A stretch of 64,000 bases of DNA, taken from contig JAPFQF010000040.1 in assembly GCA_029255365.1 (NCBI GenBank), positions 1-64,000 on the forward strand. Reading direction: 5' to 3'. Position 1 is the first letter of the stretch, and the number at the start of each line of letters is the position of its first letter. This document shows positions 41,576-50,881 of the stretch, in pieces. The notes beneath the pieces are model-generated. The model was not told the DNA's origin and ran no database searches. It was given only the letters and a program-made list of their open reading frames with translations. The position numbers and the translations under genes were made by a program. The DNA is from Candidatus Nitrosopumilus sp. Lineage in GTDB: Archaea > Thermoproteota > Nitrososphaeria > Nitrososphaerales > Nitrosopumilaceae.

Positions 41576-43018
41576 TTGCCTAAAGTTAAAGAAAACTGCG
41601 GCGTTGTTGGAATTTACAGTCTATCTGGAACAAACGTGGTTCCGATGGTTTTTGATGCACTGCGAGCTTTACAGCACAGGGGACAGGAAGCTTGGGGATT
41701 CGCAGTTCCAAACAAGCAGCCATTTAAAAAAATGGGATTGGTTTCGCATTCCTCATCTGATTTTAAAAGACTTGCTCAGGAGTATGCGTCTCCATGTGTG
41801 ATTGGACATGTTAGGTATTCTACAATGGGCACTAGCACTCTGGAAAATGCGCAGCCTTTGAAAGTAAAAGATCTATGCATTGCGCATAACGGGACAATTG
41901 CCAATGCGCAAGAACTATCTAATTTAGTTGGAGGATGTTCCTTTACTCCGCAAAATGCAAGTGACACGCTTGTTGCAGCACAAAGACTTGTAGCACTAAT
42001 TTCTGAGAACGGCGGGATGGGAAAGGCACTAGCAATTCTCAAAAATGAGATGGTCGGCTCTTACTGTTTTACGTTTATCTCTGACGACAACTCTGTTTAT
42101 GCTGCACGTGATCCTAAAGGATTCCGTCCGATGGTGTTGGGATACAAGGAATCTGACGACACTTACATTGTGACCTCTGAATCATCTGCCGTTACTGCAG
42201 TTGGGGCAACTCTTCAAAGAGATGTGGTTCCAGGCGAATTAATTAAACTGAGTAAAACAGGTTTGGATACTGAGCTATTTTCAACCGACACTTCTCGTGC
42301 ACACTGCTCTTTTGAATTCACCTACTTTGCACACCCTTCCAGCAACATGGAGGGACACAACATTTACGTTTCAAGAAAAAATATTGGCAAATTTATGGCA
42401 AGGAAATTTCCAATCAAAGATGCCGACTTGGTAATCCCGGTGCCTGATTCTGCAAGACCTGCGGCACTGGGATATGCCCAGGAGATTGGCGTGTCTTTTG
42501 ATGAGGGTTTGCTGAAAGACAGGTACAGTAAGAAAGGCCCGCTGCGAAGCTTCATCGAGCCTCACCAAAGTGACAGAGTTGAAATAAATCGCTGGATAAT
42601 CCCAATCAGCGAGATAATCAAAGACAAACATGTCGTAGTGATTGACGACAGCCTGGTCCGTGGCACTAGCTCAAAGGCCATTGTCAAGGCACTTCGTCGT
42701 GCAGGCGCTAAAAAAATAAGCATGTTGATCACGTATCCGCAGATTAACTATCCCTGCTATGCCGGGATTGATTTCCCGTCTCAGGAGGAGCTTGCAACAT
42801 TTACTGACGGAAAAGCAATGACTGGTGACGAGATTACTGAGATGGTGCGACAAAGTATCGGCGTTGACTTTTTAGGATACAACGATGCTGAAAATCTGGC
42901 CAATGCAGTTGGAATGGCAAAGGACTCCATGTGCTTTACCTGTTCCTCGGGAAACTATGACTCGTTGGGAATAAAACCTGATTTTACAAAACGCGAGCAA
43001 GTCAAAACCAGAATTTAA
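41576..43018 (+). CDS. purF: PurF, glutamine PRPP amidotransferase
   Basis: 480 residues, TTG start. After a seven-residue propeptide (PKVKEN) the catalytic Cys8 begins CGVVGIYS; RALQHRGQEAWG follows. The phosphoribosyltransferase site is VVVIDDSLVRGTSSKAIV. Makes phosphoribosylamine, the first step of purine synthesis. The Cys pairs near the end (CFTCSSG) suggest the iron-sulfur form found in Bacillus. Confidence 0.95.
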   Translation: MPKVKENCGVVGIYSLSGTNVVPMVFDALRALQHRGQEAWGFAVPNKQPFKKMGLVSHSSSDFKRLAQEYASPCVIGHVRYSTMGTSTLENAQPLKVKDLCIAHNGTIANAQELSNLVGGCSFTPQNASDTLVAAQRLVALISENGGMGKALAILKNEMVGSYCFTFISDDNSVYAARDPKGFRPMVLGYKESDDTYIVTSESSAVTAVGATLQRDVVPGELIKLSKTGLDTELFSTDTSRAHCSFEFTYFAHPSSNMEGHNIYVSRKNIGKFMARKFPIKDADLVIPVPDSARPAALGYAQEIGVSFDEGLLKDRYSKKGPLRSFIEPHQSDRVEINRWIIPISEIIKDKHVVVIDDSLVRGTSSKAIVKALRRAGAKKISMLITYPQINYPCYAGIDFPSQEELATFTDGKAMTGDEITEMVRQSIGVDFLGYNDAENLANAVGMAKDSMCFTCSSGNYDSLGIKPDFTKREQVKTRI

Positions 43019-43070
43019 CACTCGACTGATCTGGGGATTTGATTAAATATGGTAAACTGCTCTGATGATC

Positions 43071-43349
43071 ATGCAGGCAATTTGGAACGGTGCGGTAATT
43101 GCGGAAAGCGATGAAACTGTTGTGGTGGACGGGAATCACTACTTTCCATCCGATTCGATCAAAGAGGAGTATTTTAAAAAAACCGAACTGACCACTGTAT
43201 GTGGGTGGAAAGGAATGGCAAACTATTACTCTGTTGATGTGGATGGAAAAACAAACAAAGACTGTGCATGGTACTATGCAGAACCAAACGATGCTGCCTC
43301 TAAAATCAGGGGGATGGTAGCTTTTTGGAATGGCGTCAAAGTGCAATAA
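43071..43349 (+). CDS. DUF427 protein
   Basis: 92 residues: MQAIWNGAVIAESDETVVVDGNHYFP and the later CGWKGMANYYSV are clear DUF427 marks. ATG 43071 is about 28 nt after TATA-like GATTAAATAT; ATG 43065 also possible. Function of the family is poorly known. The opposing minus-strand frame here is a shadow. Confidence 0.85.
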   Translation: MQAIWNGAVIAESDETVVVDGNHYFPSDSIKEEYFKKTELTTVCGWKGMANYYSVDVDGKTNKDCAWYYAEPNDAASKIRGMVAFWNGVKVQ

Positions 43350-43365
43350 TTTTTGATATTTTTTC

Positions 43366-43542
43366 TCAGTTCCCGTTGCAATGATTGCACCGTGTAAATT
43401 TTTCCACGATTGCCTGTTCCAGGGTATCCGGGACAAAGTATGTTTTATCAAGTTTTTTTATTTCAACGATTTTGCATTCTGATGTCATTGCTCCGAGATG
43501 GTGAACAATGCTGTCTGATTTGTTTCCTAGATATCCTGCCAT
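43366..43542 (-). CDS. 58-residue protein with C-terminal Cys pair
   Basis: ATG 43542 opens a protein-like frame beginning AGYLGNKSDSIVHHLGAM, with a beta segment (CKIVEIKKLDKTYFVPD) and the end RCNHCNGN, a metal-knuckle-like pair. TATA-like AATAGATATT lies 28 nt upstream. Converges on the DUF427 gene. Confidence 0.6.
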   Translation of the reverse strand: MAGYLGNKSDSIVHHLGAMTSECKIVEIKKLDKTYFVPDTLEQAIVEKFTRCNHCNGN

Positions 43543-43674
43543 GAGTATATAGTAATTTACCGAGAATATCTATTTTTGCCTGGTAATTGATAGAATTATG
43601 TGCAAATATATAGAAAATTAGCCACAGACTGGAAAAATTCCGCCGGTATATAACGAGTATGGCCAATACAGAGT

Positions 43675-43785
43675 ATGCTTAAAAAAATACTTGGAAAATT
43701 AAAATTCGGTTTATGCAAAACCAAAACTTTGGATGTAAACGCATTCAAAGAATCAGAAAAGAGACCAGAGGAAAAGTCAAAATAA
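43675..43785 (+). CDS. 36-residue basic peptide
   Basis: ATG 43675 is 26 nt after TATA box GTATATAAC. Begins LKKILGKLKFGLCKTKT, ends Glu/Lys-rich. It precedes the C2H2 peptide gene by 1 nt, an obvious two-gene unit. Confidence 0.55.
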   Translation: MLKKILGKLKFGLCKTKTLDVNAFKESEKRPEEKSK

Positions 43786-43786
43786 A

Positions 43787-43894
43787 ATGAAATACAACTG
43801 TAAGAAATGCAAATTTCATTGGGATGGAAATTCCGACACTTTCTACAAAGTGCTGACTCATGAAAAAACACACGTAAAGAAAGTTGTTGCCTAG
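43787..43894 (+). CDS. 35-residue C2H2 zinc-finger peptide
   Basis: Starts MKYNCKKCKFHWDG and has the C-x2-C then H-x3-H pattern of a single classical zinc finger (final part VLTHEKTHVKK). Second gene after the TATA at 43645. Such stand-alone fingers occur in archaea; target unknown. Confidence 0.62.
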   Translation: MKYNCKKCKFHWDGNSDTFYKVLTHEKTHVKKVVA

Positions 43895-44043
43895 TGGTAG
43901 TCTGCAACACCTGCTACAACGAGCATCATGATCAATGCATGGGAAAATCTGGTATGTTTGAATGTAGCTGTGATTTTTGCAAGGCGCATCACTAGACCCG
44001 CGAATGATTGCTGAATCCTCTGGCTGTCTTTTCTATTCTTCAT
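43891..44043 (-). CDS. Small protein with one hydrophobic helix
   Basis: 50 residues from ATG 44043, overlapping by 11 nt the stop region of the acidic 22-residue frame before it. A basic amphipathic part (RLAKITATFKHTRFSH) and a hydrophobic end (ALIMMLVVAGVADYH). The frame is open further upstream, but the promoter points to 44101 in another frame. No family. Confidence 0.45.
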   Translation of the reverse strand: MKNRKDSQRIQQSFAGLVMRLAKITATFKHTRFSHALIMMLVVAGVADYH

Positions 44044-44101
44044 CAAAGTCATAATCGTCATCATCATAACATTCAATGAAATCAAAGTCAAATAATTTCA
44101 T
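44033..44101 (-). CDS. 22-residue acidic peptide
   Basis: ATG 44101 is 26 nt after TATA-like CCTATATCC. The peptide starts MKLFDFDFIEC and continues almost wholly Asp/Glu/Tyr/Phe. It overlaps the start of the following small gene. Could be a leader peptide that couples or controls translation of that gene. Confidence 0.4.
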   Translation of the reverse strand: MKLFDFDFIECYDDDDYDFDEE

Positions 44102-44193
44102 AATGTCATTAGATTTTAACAGGATATAGGTATCCTGTCTATGAATACTGTTTCACTATAAAATCTATATAGTTATTCGCGCCTTTACTGTCT

Positions 44194-44394
44194 CTACAGT
44201 TCATCTACTTTTTTGTTATACTCGTCTATTTTTAGATTATACTCGTCAATCTCTTTGTTTTCGGCATCAATGCCCTCTTCAAACAATTCCGGGTGCTCCT
44301 CTTGCGCCTTCCTCATTAGTTTTTTGAATGTGTCAGGATCATCTCTTTGAAGTTCCAACAGTATCTTTCCAATGGACTCGTCGAGGTTACTCAT
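44194..44394 (-). CDS. Small acidic helical protein
   Basis: 66 residues: SNLDESIGKILLELQRDDPD then a helix and a repeated tail (EIDEYNLKIDEYNKKVDEL) with a seven-residue repeat, probably a coiled coil. Function unknown. Confidence 0.55.
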   Translation of the reverse strand: MSNLDESIGKILLELQRDDPDTFKKLMRKAQEEHPELFEEGIDAENKEIDEYNLKIDEYNKKVDEL

Positions 44395-44526
44395 CGCATC
44401 AGATGTTACAATGTACTATTTTTGAACATATCTCCGATCTTGCCTTTGCGGGACAACTGGAATAACACATTCACAATAGTTAAATGATCCTTTTTCAGAA
44501 TCGTATCAGTTAATCTTTATCTTTTA

Positions 44527-46608
44527 TTGCCGTTAATTTTGGGCGTTTTAATTCTTGGAAGCGCAACCAGTTCTTTTGCCGAAATAGAATCCATAGATGT
44601 CGTTGAAAATAAACTTGTGACTTTGGTCGGAGAGGGTATTGATTCCGATGCAGGCGAGCTTACATTCCAATGGACCCAAATTTACGGTGACCATGTGATT
44701 TTATCGTCAAACACTGTGCCAGAACCGACATTTATGGCCCCTGATGTGAAAAACGGGGAAATCAAAGTGCTTACTTTTGAATTGGTGGTCACTGATCCTC
44801 TTGGAGAAAGCAACTCAGACAGTGTTGAAATCATCGTAAATTCTGTTAATAATCCTCCAACAGTTGATGCGGGAAGAGATCTTTTTACAATCAAATCCAT
44901 CAGCGTTGTCACTATATTTCCAAATGTTTCAGATATTGATGGCGACCTGCTGTCCTACAACTGGAAACAGCTGTCTGGTCAGAACGTGAATCTTTTATCC
45001 ACGACAACAAAACATCTTACCCTCCAACCTGTCACTTTTGATTTCTCTCAAGAAGACACACTGACATTTCAACTAACTGTTGATGATGGATTTGGCGGCG
45101 TAGTTAGCGATACAGTAAACGTAATATTATTTTCAGGTATTCCGGGCAGCCGAAATATTTCAATTGATGCAGGACCGATTCAAACTGTAACCGAGGGCCA
45201 GACTGTAACTCTTGATGTTACTGGAAAAACATTGAACAACAAACCAATCAGCTATACTTGGATTCAGTTCATTGGAACTCCTGTAAAACTTAGTTCGTTT
45301 AATGGCGATAGCGTTGAATTTACAGCTCCAGACATAGGTGACAATGAAGAACTACTGTCATTCCATGTGACTGGATATTCTTCAGGAAATGGATGGGCAA
45401 CTGATATGGCTCTAGTCAAAGTGCTTCCATCAAACCATTCACCAATCGCCGATGCCGGAGATGATCAAGACGTTCCTCAAAGGACATTCGTATACCTGGA
45501 AGGAACCGGAACAGATCCTGACGGTGACAATATCCGATATTTGTGGTCCCAGAAATCCGGAATCAAAACTGATATTTATGAAAGTACAAGTCCATCCGCA
45601 TACATTGTAATCCCATCAATCCAGTCTTTGTCCGTACCATTGACATTTTCGCTTAAAGTAACCGATGTACAAGGCAATTCTGATACCGATGACGTGGTAA
45701 TCACTGTAAGTACAACCAACAGTCCTCCACGTGCATATGCCGGCTCCGATAAAAGAGTGCATGGCGGCGATAGCGTATCTATAACTGGAACCGCAGTTGA
45801 CTTGAACAACGACAACCTGAAAATTCAGTGGAAACAGATTTTCGGTGACACCGTATCATTTGATAACTCTAACCTGACACTGTCCTTTACTGCACCTGCA
45901 GTCGATCCTGCCTCTTCCAAACGATTGACCTTTGAACTTACTGTGACAGATCCTGAGGGACTGACTGACTCTGATCAAGTTGTAATCTTTGTAACCCCTA
46001 AAAACAGCGCCCCAAAAGCTAACGCTGGTGCGGATATGACTGTCGATGAAAACACTGTTGCCAGCTTACACTGCATTCGAACTGATCCTGACACCAACCG
46101 CCTTGCTTACACATGGAGCACACAATCAAACACTGTAATAGAACAAAGTAGCAATGCAGACACCACCGTTAGTGTTCCATATGTAGCGAGTGATACAACA
46201 ATTACCTTTACTTGTACCGTATCTGACGGAACATATTCTTCCTCAGACAGTATGGACATTCTAGCTAAAAATACTCTCAGCATGGATATAATCGCAAATG
46301 CCGGAATTGACAAAATAGTGAACGAGCATGTAAAAGTCTCATTGGATGGAAGTAAAAGCCATGATCCTGAAGAACAGCAAGTTTCATTCAAATGGACACA
46401 ACTGTCCGGAGAGAGTGTAAAGTTATCTTCGACTTCCGACATTGCCACCTCGTTTACAAGTCCAACTGTAAACAATAACGAAGTCAAGGTTCTAACCTTT
46501 GAACTTAAAGTATATGATGGCAACGGACGATCTAGCGTTGACACTGTGGTGATTACTGTAGACCCTGTCAATTCTCCACCTGAGGCATCGGCATCTGCAA
46601 AACAATAG
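44527..46608 (+). CDS. Large secreted PKD/REJ-repeat surface protein
   Basis: 693 residues, TTG start, N-terminal signal (LILGVLILGSATSSFAE). About seven PKD/REJ-type Ig-like repeats of 90-100 residues follow, each with marks such as NNPPTVDAGRD, TFQWTQIYGDHVILSS and LTFELVVTD-P-G-SDSV. The C-terminus (VNSPPEASASAKQ) ends where another repeat would begin and has no anchor. Such proteins likely act in adhesion or in the S-layer. Confidence 0.8.
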   Translation: MPLILGVLILGSATSSFAEIESIDVVENKLVTLVGEGIDSDAGELTFQWTQIYGDHVILSSNTVPEPTFMAPDVKNGEIKVLTFELVVTDPLGESNSDSVEIIVNSVNNPPTVDAGRDLFTIKSISVVTIFPNVSDIDGDLLSYNWKQLSGQNVNLLSTTTKHLTLQPVTFDFSQEDTLTFQLTVDDGFGGVVSDTVNVILFSGIPGSRNISIDAGPIQTVTEGQTVTLDVTGKTLNNKPISYTWIQFIGTPVKLSSFNGDSVEFTAPDIGDNEELLSFHVTGYSSGNGWATDMALVKVLPSNHSPIADAGDDQDVPQRTFVYLEGTGTDPDGDNIRYLWSQKSGIKTDIYESTSPSAYIVIPSIQSLSVPLTFSLKVTDVQGNSDTDDVVITVSTTNSPPRAYAGSDKRVHGGDSVSITGTAVDLNNDNLKIQWKQIFGDTVSFDNSNLTLSFTAPAVDPASSKRLTFELTVTDPEGLTDSDQVVIFVTPKNSAPKANAGADMTVDENTVASLHCIRTDPDTNRLAYTWSTQSNTVIEQSSNADTTVSVPYVASDTTITFTCTVSDGTYSSSDSMDILAKNTLSMDIIANAGIDKIVNEHVKVSLDGSKSHDPEEQQVSFKWTQLSGESVKLSSTSDIATSFTSPTVNNNEVKVLTFELKVYDGNGRSSVDTVVITVDPVNSPPEASASAKQ

Positions 46609-46667
46609 TTTTTTTCAACCGCCCTACATACTAGAAGTTAAATTATATCAAAATCAGCCATAATCTG

Positions 46668-47492
46668 TTGAAGTTTCTTACAAGTGGTAAGGTAAAGGAT
46701 CTTTACGAGGTAGACGAATCCAGCATTCTATTCAAATTCTCAGACCGTGTTTCGGCATACGATGTAAAGTTCAAGCAAGATATCCCGCGAAAGGGGGAGG
46801 TTCTTTGCAAATTTGCAGAGTTTTGGTTTAACGAATTATCCGTACCAAACCATTTCATCAGGAGAGAATCGGACACTGAGATTGTTGTAAAAAAGATGAA
46901 GATGCTGCCAATTGAATGCGTGGTTAGGGGCTATTTTTACGGCAGCCTGGTTGGCAGATGGAAGAAAGGCGAGGTGAGGGTTCCTGAAGGAACAGATACG
47001 ACGCTAGCTGCAAAACTTCCAGAACCCATGTTTGATCCTACTACAAAATCCGAACATGATGTTCCAATTGACAAAGAAAAGGCACTGGGGATGAAACTGG
47101 TGACAGAAGAGCAATACGCATGGCTGGAGAGGACATCCGTTGACACTTACAAAAAGATGGCTAAAATTGCAGACGATGCCGGGTTTATCCTGGCTGATTT
47201 GAAATTGGAATTTGGACTGCTTGATGGCCAAATCACCCTGGGCGATTCAATCGGACCTGATGAATACCGCTTGTGGCCTAAAGATTCCTTTGAAGTTGGA
47301 AAAATACAGGAGGCATATGACAAGCAACTCTTGCGTGATTGGCTGACTGCAAACGGATACCAGAAAAAGTTTGATGATGCGCGTGATGCAGGCCAAGAGC
47401 CTGCAGCTCCTGACATTCCGCAAGAGATTATCTCGAAGATGACAGAGCGCTATGTGATAGCGTATGAGAAATTGACTGGAAATACTCTTTAG
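46668..47492 (+). CDS. purC: PurC, SAICAR synthetase
   Basis: 274 residues, TTG start. [28 protein letters not shown] and [13 protein letters not shown] are diagnostic; the [13 protein letters not shown] motif closes the active site. Joins aspartate to CAIR. Separated from purF by 3.6 kb of small genes. Confidence 0.95.
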   Translation: MKFLTSGKVKDLYEVDESSILFKFSDRVSAYDVKFKQDIPRKGEVLCKFAEFWFNELSVPNHFIRRESDTEIVVKKMKMLPIECVVRGYFYGSLVGRWKKGEVRVPEGTDTTLAAKLPEPMFDPTTKSEHDVPIDKEKALGMKLVTEEQYAWLERTSVDTYKKMAKIADDAGFILADLKLEFGLLDGQITLGDSIGPDEYRLWPKDSFEVGKIQEAYDKQLLRDWLTANGYQKKFDDARDAGQEPAAPDIPQEIISKMTERYVIAYEKLTGNTL

Positions 47493-47513
47493 GAATGAGC
47501 CAAGTTGTAAGGT

Positions 47514-47819
47514 GTGGAGTCCTCGGAAGACAAAAAAGAACTTGTGACGCTGCTGGATATAGTAATCAACCAAATTCCGTCGTACACCAACATGGTCAAT
47601 TCTGCAAATTGGGATGTGAATTCAGATGACTGCATATTTGGAATGGTCTATCACTCATTTATTGCAAAATCAACCGAATACATGAAAAACAAGTTCATTG
47701 ATACCGGACAGACCATGAACGCCGAATCCACTTTTCAAATGATGAATGCCATTTCTGAAATATTTGATGAACGACTTGCGGATATCAAGCAGGCAATAGT
47801 ATTCGCATCCAACTACTAA
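47514..47819 (+). CDS. Small helical protein, unknown
   Basis: 101 residues, GTG start 21 nt after purC, so perhaps cotranscribed. Helical, acidic, with NMVNSANWDVNSDDCIFGM. An imperfect GC-rich hairpin (CGCCGTC/GACGGGCG, near 47880) lies downstream and may end the transcript. Confidence 0.5.
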   Translation: MESSEDKKELVTLLDIVINQIPSYTNMVNSANWDVNSDDCIFGMVYHSFIAKSTEYMKNKFIDTGQTMNAESTFQMMNAISEIFDERLADIKQAIVFASNY

Positions 47820-47967
47820 CCCAAACTCACTCCTGACACATACTGTACAACTCGAATTTTGTTTTTGACCCTTTGACAAACGCCGTCCTGACGGGCGATT
47901 TGACACCCTCTTTCCCGGGATACGCCTTTTTTGATATTTTTTGAAAAATTTCAAACCGCTACAATGA

Positions 47968-48081
47968 TTGTTCACCCTATACAATATTGATCATAGTGCT
48001 ATTGAAAATACTGAATATGTTACAATATTTATCGTAGTGGCTTGCATCTTTGTGATAGCAGTCCAATATCCGCTAAAGTAA
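47968..48081 (+). CDS. 37-residue single-helix membrane peptide
   Basis: TTG 47968 directly follows an in-frame stop and opens MFTLYNIDHSAIENTEY, then the helix VTIFIVVACIFVIAV and a short basic end. AT-rich TATA-like sequence (GATATTTTTT) lies about 28 nt before. No family. Confidence 0.45.
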   Translation: MFTLYNIDHSAIENTEYVTIFIVVACIFVIAVQYPLK

Positions 48082-48155
48082 ACAAAAATTGATGCGATTG
48101 GACAAAAAAATATGATACACGGATCTTTTAGATCGGCTCTGTAAGGTAATTCTGT

Positions 48156-48653
48156 ATGTCTACGCTACTAGAAAAACAGATCAAAGTTAATCGTATTGTT
48201 ACTACAAATATTGGACACGCACGTGCAATTGACGACCCTGCACGGGCAAAAATCGTTGAAATTCTATACCATCAAGCATTATCAGCTGATCAGATTTCCA
48301 CCGCTCTCAAAAAGACAGGATACAAAAAAGCTCTGACCACTGTCCGCCATCATTTGGAAATTCTAAAAGTATCCGGACTGATAGAAATTGCAAGAATTGA
48401 GGAATCTCGCGGAGCCATCACGAAATTCTACAGCACATCTACAAAACTGCTGGATTTTCAGACTCCTGAGGACTTTGATTCCACATATTCAAAAATCATC
48501 AACAACACTTCGACGAAAATTGAAAAACTTGTAAAAGGACTGACCCCAAAAACTACAAAGGGAAAAAAATCCGTAGAGTATTCTCAATACATTGTAATGG
48601 AGATTATGAACAGGGCAATGACAAACGTTCTTGAAAAATCCGGCACAAAATAA
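48156..48653 (+). CDS. ArsR-like winged-helix regulator
   Basis: 165 residues. Residues 20-95 are a winged helix: RAIDDPARAKIVEILYHQALSADQIS, then TVRHHLEILKVSGLIEIARI and the wing ending KFYSTSTK. Helical C-terminus for dimer formation. No metal-binding Cys seen. Target may include the PPOX-family gene downstream, inferred from position. Confidence 0.8.
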   Translation: MSTLLEKQIKVNRIVTTNIGHARAIDDPARAKIVEILYHQALSADQISTALKKTGYKKALTTVRHHLEILKVSGLIEIARIEESRGAITKFYSTSTKLLDFQTPEDFDSTYSKIINNTSTKIEKLVKGLTPKTTKGKKSVEYSQYIVMEIMNRAMTNVLEKSGTK

Positions 48654-48798
48654 TCTTTGAGACTGACATGCTAAACCACCTAAAACCGATCAGCTCAATT
48701 TTTGTACTGGGACAAAAAATGTACAAAAAACCCTCTGAAAAAGCAGTTACACTGACAGATGTTGGAAAACAATCAACATCAATTCGGAATTGTGAAAA

Positions 48799-49206
48799 AT
48801 GATGGATGAGAAATCTATCCGGCTGTTTTTAGAAAAAAACTTGGTCTTTGTTGCAACCATAATGAAAGACGGCTCGCCACAAGTTTCACCCGTGTGGGCA
48901 AATTACGAGGACGGCCATGTTTTGATAAATACTGCAGAAGGCAGAATAAAACACAAAAATATTTTGCGAGACAACAGGGTGGCAGTATCCGTCGTGTCAA
49001 AAGACAATCCACTTGACATGGCGACAATTCGTGGAACTGTGGAGGAATTAATTCCGGACTATGATTATACGCATGCTGACAAACTGACACTGCAATACAT
49101 GGGAAGAGAACACTATCCTTTCAAACGTGATGATGAGAAACGAATCATCCTGAAAATCAAGCCTGTCAGAGTTTTTGTCTTGCCTGATCTGAAGATGCAA
49201 GAGTAA
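48799..49206 (+). CDS. PPOX-class FMN/F420-binding oxidoreductase
   Basis: 135 residues matching the TIGR03618-like group: FVATIMKDGSPQVSPVWANYEDGHVLINTAEGR and VAVSVVSKDNPLDMATIRGTV. Split-barrel fold; the cofactor is F420 or FMN. Full length. The gene ends 10 nt before a 26-bp palindrome. Confidence 0.82.
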   Translation: MMDEKSIRLFLEKNLVFVATIMKDGSPQVSPVWANYEDGHVLINTAEGRIKHKNILRDNRVAVSVVSKDNPLDMATIRGTVEELIPDYDYTHADKLTLQYMGREHYPFKRDDEKRIILKIKPVRVFVLPDLKMQE

Positions 49207-49216
49207 CAATTTAGAA

Positions 49217-49242
49217 TGTTTCTAAATTCGAATTTAGAAACA
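49217..49242. repeat. 26-bp perfect palindrome, copy 1
   Basis: Left arm TGTTTCTAAATTC, right arm its exact complement. Lies between convergent genes, 10 nt after one stop and 45 nt before the other. Two near copies occur at 51922 and 52561. Confidence 0.7.
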
Positions 49243-49287
49243 TAATACATTCAGTAGGGCGGATTAGAAAAAATATGGCAGGACAGC

Positions 49288-49569
49288 TTAACGTCGACGT
49301 TTAGCTGCCTTTCTCTTTGGAGCGGCCTTGCGTTTAGCTGCGACCTTTCTCTTTGGAGCTGCCTTTCTTTTTGCTGCTGCTTTTCGTTTAGGGGCTGCAT
49401 TTCTCTTAGGTGCTGCTGATGCTGCGTTTTTCCTCCGAGTTGCTGCTGCCTTTCTTTTACGAGATGCTGCTGCTTTCAGTGCTGTTGCTTCTGCCAATGC
49501 TGCATTCCTCTTTCGAGTTCTTGCTGCTTTTTTAGATGCTTCAGATCTTTTTGCTTTGGACGTTGCCAT
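49288..49569 (-). CDS. Histone-H1-like Lys/Ala/Arg-rich protein
   Basis: 93 residues made almost wholly of Ala, Lys and Arg. The second half repeats RKAAAKRKAAPK-type units of 6-9 residues. This matches H1-like C-terminal tails of chromosome-compacting proteins; it probably binds DNA or RNA without a folded domain. The codons are GC-rich compared with neighbours. ATG start. Confidence 0.72.
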   Translation of the reverse strand: MATSKAKRSEASKKAARTRKRNAALAEATALKAAASRKRKAAATRRKNAASAAPKRNAAPKRKAAAKRKAAPKRKVAAKRKAAPKRKAAKRRR

Positions 49570-49660
49570 GACTTTTTTCGAAAATCATCGGTGTTATATT
49601 GTAAAAGTCACACATTACTACGCTTGATATTGAAAAATTTGACACTTTTTTTATTTCCGA

Positions 49661-50146
49661 TCAGCAATTTGTAAGACAAACGACAGCTGTATCTACAGTT
49701 GACTGATCTTTTTGCGGACGAATAATTATTTTGTATTGTTTTTCTTCATCGTATGGGATGTCGAACTGTGTGGTTCTCTGAATAGGTTTGTTTGGTTCCA
49801 GAGCTTCCAGATACAAATCAATGGCGGAAAATTCACCAAACACAGCTTCATGTTTTTGGTCTCTGTCATCTACAATGTAAAACTGCCCCCCTGAAATGAT
49901 TGTTTTTTCGTCACTGGTGTTTTTTGCAGTAATTCCAATCATCACAAACGTGTTTTCTGGCACCTTTTCTTTGTTTCCGTTATGTGTGCCTTCAAAAGTT
50001 ATCATATATTCAACTGGCCCCACATTTACTGCATTTCCCACACTTGATTCAATGTAGTTTGTTTCATATTCCATGTATGTGATCAGTGCAAATCCCATTG
50101 AAGCTACGATTGCACCTATTACAATTACAATGCCAAGTCCTGCCAT
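49661..50146 (-). CDS. Membrane-anchored DUF4352-like extracellular protein
   Basis: 161 residues. One N-terminal helix (IVIVIGAIVASMGFALITYM) then a beta-sandwich: NVGPVEYMITFEGT, FVMIGITAKNTSDEKTIISGG, FDIPYDEEKQYKIIIRPQ. A terminal Cys pair (VVCLTNC). TATA-like AACTATATACC is 26 nt before ATG 50146. Resembles the sandwich of the 31467 protein. Confidence 0.68.
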   Translation of the reverse strand: MAGLGIVIVIGAIVASMGFALITYMEYETNYIESSVGNAVNVGPVEYMITFEGTHNGNKEKVPENTFVMIGITAKNTSDEKTIISGGQFYIVDDRDQKHEAVFGEFSAIDLYLEALEPNKPIQRTTQFDIPYDEEKQYKIIIRPQKDQSTVDTAVVCLTNC

Positions 50147-50174
50147 ACATTATTGTGATTATTTTGGTATATAG

Positions 50175-50662
50175 TTGAAACTGCCATTTTTTGTGTCTAA
50201 TTTGTCCTCAAAACCCCCATGCATCACAGACGTTACAGATTCTACCCGAGGTGGAATCAGAGTCGATAAAAATGGTGTAATGAGAGTTTTCCAACATCTG
50301 AACTTGATGGAGGATCTATTTCTGGTCTGGCATCTGGATTCAATATGTTCCAGGTGTTTTAGACTGCAGGTAAACATCCATTACAACTTCAAGTACAATT
50401 CGTACCGTTGAGACATTTTTCTCGTTTTTTCTTTATTTTTTATCAAAATTTAGTGGGTTGAGCTTTTACGCACAACTACAAAAGATCATGCCCCTTTAGC
50501 TGGGAGAGCTTGGTGGAATTACGGTTGCATGTTGCATCTAGGCACAAGTGTCCCACCCCCCCAACAAATACCTCATTTTGAAAATTTCACAACATGACTA
50601 AACCCTGTATTTTTCAGGGGGGGTTTAGCGCCTAGGCTTATTTTTACAGAATTGCTCATTTT
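50175..50662. other. Gene-poor stretch with hairpin and G/C tracts
   Basis: No convincing gene; frames on both strands near 50160-50410 lack protein character. A stretch from 50490 (GCTGGGAGAGC) recalls a tRNA D-arm but has no T-arm. A C7 run ends near 50562 and a hairpin lies at 50599-50629. Confidence 0.4.
50599..50629. terminator. Hairpin CTAAACCCTG / CAGGGGGGGTTTAG
   Basis: The arms at 50599-50608 and 50616-50629 pair with a G bulge around a T-rich loop. It could be a terminator or part of an RNA. Position relative to transcripts is unclear. Confidence 0.4.
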
Positions 50663-50881
50663 ATGACATTGTCTGAAATTGACGTAATCCAATCAAAAAT
50701 TTGTAAAAATAGGCCGGATGTTAACATTCTAAATTCATCAAAGATGTTGTTTGTGGATGCAAACGTTTCATTGATTGCAGATTCGTCAATTTGTAAAGCG
50801 TACTCTTTCATCCCTTATTTTGGACCCGTTCTGATTTTATTCTGTGTATGCACTATTGGACACACATTTTATGTCAAATAA
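50663..50881 (+). CDS. Small protein with hydrophobic C-terminus
   Basis: 72 residues, ATG start, 21 nt after CTTATTTTTA. The first half is soluble; the last 25 residues form a membrane helix (FIPYFGPVLILFCVCTIGHTF). It stops at a G7 run and converges on the micro-ORF operon. No family; moderate doubt. Confidence 0.4.
   Translation: MTLSEIDVIQSKICKNRPDVNILNSSKMLFVDANVSLIADSSICKAYSFIPYFGPVLILFCVCTIGHTFYVK

Noticed and set aside
43002-43451. 149-codon minus-strand frame
   Set aside because: It overlaps the convincing DUF427 gene and the purF end; its composition is not protein-like.
49328-49627. Plus-strand frame rich in Ala/Phe/Leu opposite the H1-like gene
   Set aside because: It is the mirror of the Lys/Ala codon repeats.
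50490-50565. tRNA-like stretch (GCCCCTTTAGCTGGGAGAGC)
   Set aside because: It recalls an acceptor and D-arm, but no anticodon stem or T-arm with GTTC-type loop follows.
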